Below are positions 63,151 through 64,000 of a DNA stretch of 64,000 bases, piece by piece. Under the pieces are notes generated by a model. That model did no database searches. It was not told the origin of the DNA and saw only the letters and a list, made by a program, of their open reading frames with translations. The translations under genes and the position numbers were made by a program. The DNA is from Maricaulis sp947259345 (lineage in GTDB: Bacteria > Pseudomonadota > Alphaproteobacteria > Caulobacterales > Maricaulaceae): NCBI GenBank assembly GCA_965217205.1, contig OZ244254.1, positions 2,976,001 to 3,040,000 of the forward strand, in the 5' to 3' direction. The first letter of the stretch is position 1, and each line of letters starts with the position of its first letter.

Positions 63151-63154
63151 TATC

Positions 63155-64000
63155 ATGGCCCGCGCGGTGCGTCTGTCCGACTATGCCAGTGCGATAATCG
63201 ACTCGGCGCGGCGCGAGGCCTCCTCGACGCTCCACTCGATCGGTCTGTTCTCGAACCTTCGTGATCTGGGGAGCTTGCCCTCAGACATCGGGCCGTTCCC
63301 GGAAGACTTCTACGCTTGCCGTCCGGACCGGGGGGCTGAAATCCTGGCTGGGCGGTTCCAGCTCGCCGGCGAATTGCTGTCCGTCGACCCAGAGAATGAC
63401 AATATCTGGCTCCGGCCAGCCCCGACCCGCGCCTTTGCGCGTCGCCTGCACGGCTTTGGCTGGCTGCGGGATGTGATCACGGCGCCGTCACCGGAATCGC
63501 AGGATTCAAGCGATCAGGATCAGGCCGATGAAGAGAGTGGGAGTGAGGCCGTCGCCGCCACGGCCGCCCGCGCGCTGGTCGACAGCTGGATTCGCGCCTT
63601 CGGGCGATGGAATGGCTTTGCCTGGAGCCACGGCGTGTTGTCGGCTCGACTGATCAACTGGATGCGAGCAGGCGACACCCTGTTCGAGACGGACGAGAGT
63701 GACAGGAAGGGACGCAATGCCCGCCTGCGCAGCCTGCTTCGCCAGGCGCGATACCTCGAACGCACCATTCCACTGGCCCATGATGGCGCCATCCGCCTGC
63801 GCTGCGCCATCGCTCTCAGCCTTGTCGGCTTGTGCGTGCCCAATCAGACGGGCCTGCAAAAGGCCGGCTTCACAGCGCTGGAGAAAGAGGTCAAACGCCA
63901 GATCCTGCCTGATGGCGGCCATGTCTCGCGCTCGCCTCGGGCCGGCACGGAGGCGCTGATCGATCTCATCGCGCTGCGCGATGTCGCCGAAGCCGCGGGC
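63155..64000 (+). CDS. Heparinase II/III-like protein, 5' part
   Basis: The reading frame stays open from the ATG at 63155 to the window end (282 codons), so the gene is incomplete here. Its N-terminal region (RPDRGAEILAGRFQLAGELL, FAWSHGVLSARLINWMRAG, LPDGGHVSRSPRAG) matches the heparinase II/III-like proteins that follow rsmB and rpe in alphaproteobacteria. The full length is usually near 550 residues. It starts five bases after rpe. Confidence 0.85.
   Translation, partial: MARAVRLSDYASAIIDSARREASSTLHSIGLFSNLRDLGSLPSDIGPFPEDFYACRPDRGAEILAGRFQLAGELLSVDPENDNIWLRPAPTRAFARRLHGFGWLRDVITAPSPESQDSSDQDQADEESGSEAVAATAARALVDSWIRAFGRWNGFAWSHGVLSARLINWMRAGDTLFETDESDRKGRNARLRSLLRQARYLERTIPLAHDGAIRLRCAIALSLVGLCVPNQTGLQKAGFTALEKEVKRQILPDGGHVSRSPRAGTEALIDLIALRDVAEAAG

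Overview
The window is GC-rich, gene-dense chromosomal DNA from an alphaproteobacterium. The gene set points to the Caulobacterales/Maricaulales side, for example a Maricaulis-like marine hyphomonad; the genus is an inference. Supporting markers are a RegB/RegA redox pair with a SCO protein, an SdhAF4-type DUF1674 protein, a DUF2794 protein, an MmcB-type DNA repair protein, the order rsmB-rpe-heparinase, and the block ffh/rpsP/rimM/trmD/rplS. I saw no tRNA, rRNA, insertion sequence, prophage or CRISPR array.

Layout. 0-8.5 kb: aconitase, a DUF1223 thioredoxin-like secreted protein, a DUF3857/transglutaminase protein, then regA and regB on the minus strand facing a divergent SCO gene. 8.5-18 kb: intracellular PHA depolymerase, a large secreted protein of unknown function, a class A penicillin-binding protein, a small lipoprotein, a CPA-type antiporter, a glycerophosphodiesterase lipoprotein and a cold-shock protein. 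18-27 kb: a two-gene membrane module of unknown function, asd, rarD, an epoxide hydrolase-like enzyme, a serine beta-lactamase-fold hydrolase, pyridoxal kinase, a CitE-like lyase and an ArsC-family protein. 27-33.6 kb: a GbsR-type regulator with a DUF4166 partner, oxyR divergent from ahpC-ahpD, a dicarboxylate symporter, a glycosyltransferase remnant, and a second copy of the two-gene membrane module. 33.6-38 kb: the secretion/ribosome block ffh, a TonB-C-like gene, rpsP, rimM, trmD, rplS. 38-49 kb: a TPR-sulfotransferase, a second DUF3857/transglutaminase protein, a zincin, mmcB, a DJ-1/PfpI protein, and a GldA/GldF/GldG/DUF4340 ABC export operon ending in a VOC protein. 49-64 kb: DUF2794, a BAX-inhibitor-1 protein, thpR, two phosphatases, a histidine kinase, argG, glutaminase, an SdpR/SdpI pair, a LysE exporter, pyrF, sdhAF4, htpX, rsmB, rpe and the start of a heparinase-like gene that runs off the window.

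The genes fall into small functional groups. They cover redox control (RegB/RegA/SCO), peroxide defence (OxyR, AhpC, AhpD, with a recognisable OxyR site), co-translational targeting plus ribosome maturation, and nitrogen/aspartate metabolism (asd, argG, glsA). Most convergent neighbours abut or overlap; four pairs share a single CTAG or CTAA tetranucleotide as both stop codons.

The parts least explained by known biology are: the duplicated two-gene membrane module with a CYCS...CW motif; the two DUF3857/transglutaminase proteins; a TonB-C-like secreted protein translationally coupled to ffh; a structured ffh leader; and several conserved-looking proteins of unknown function.
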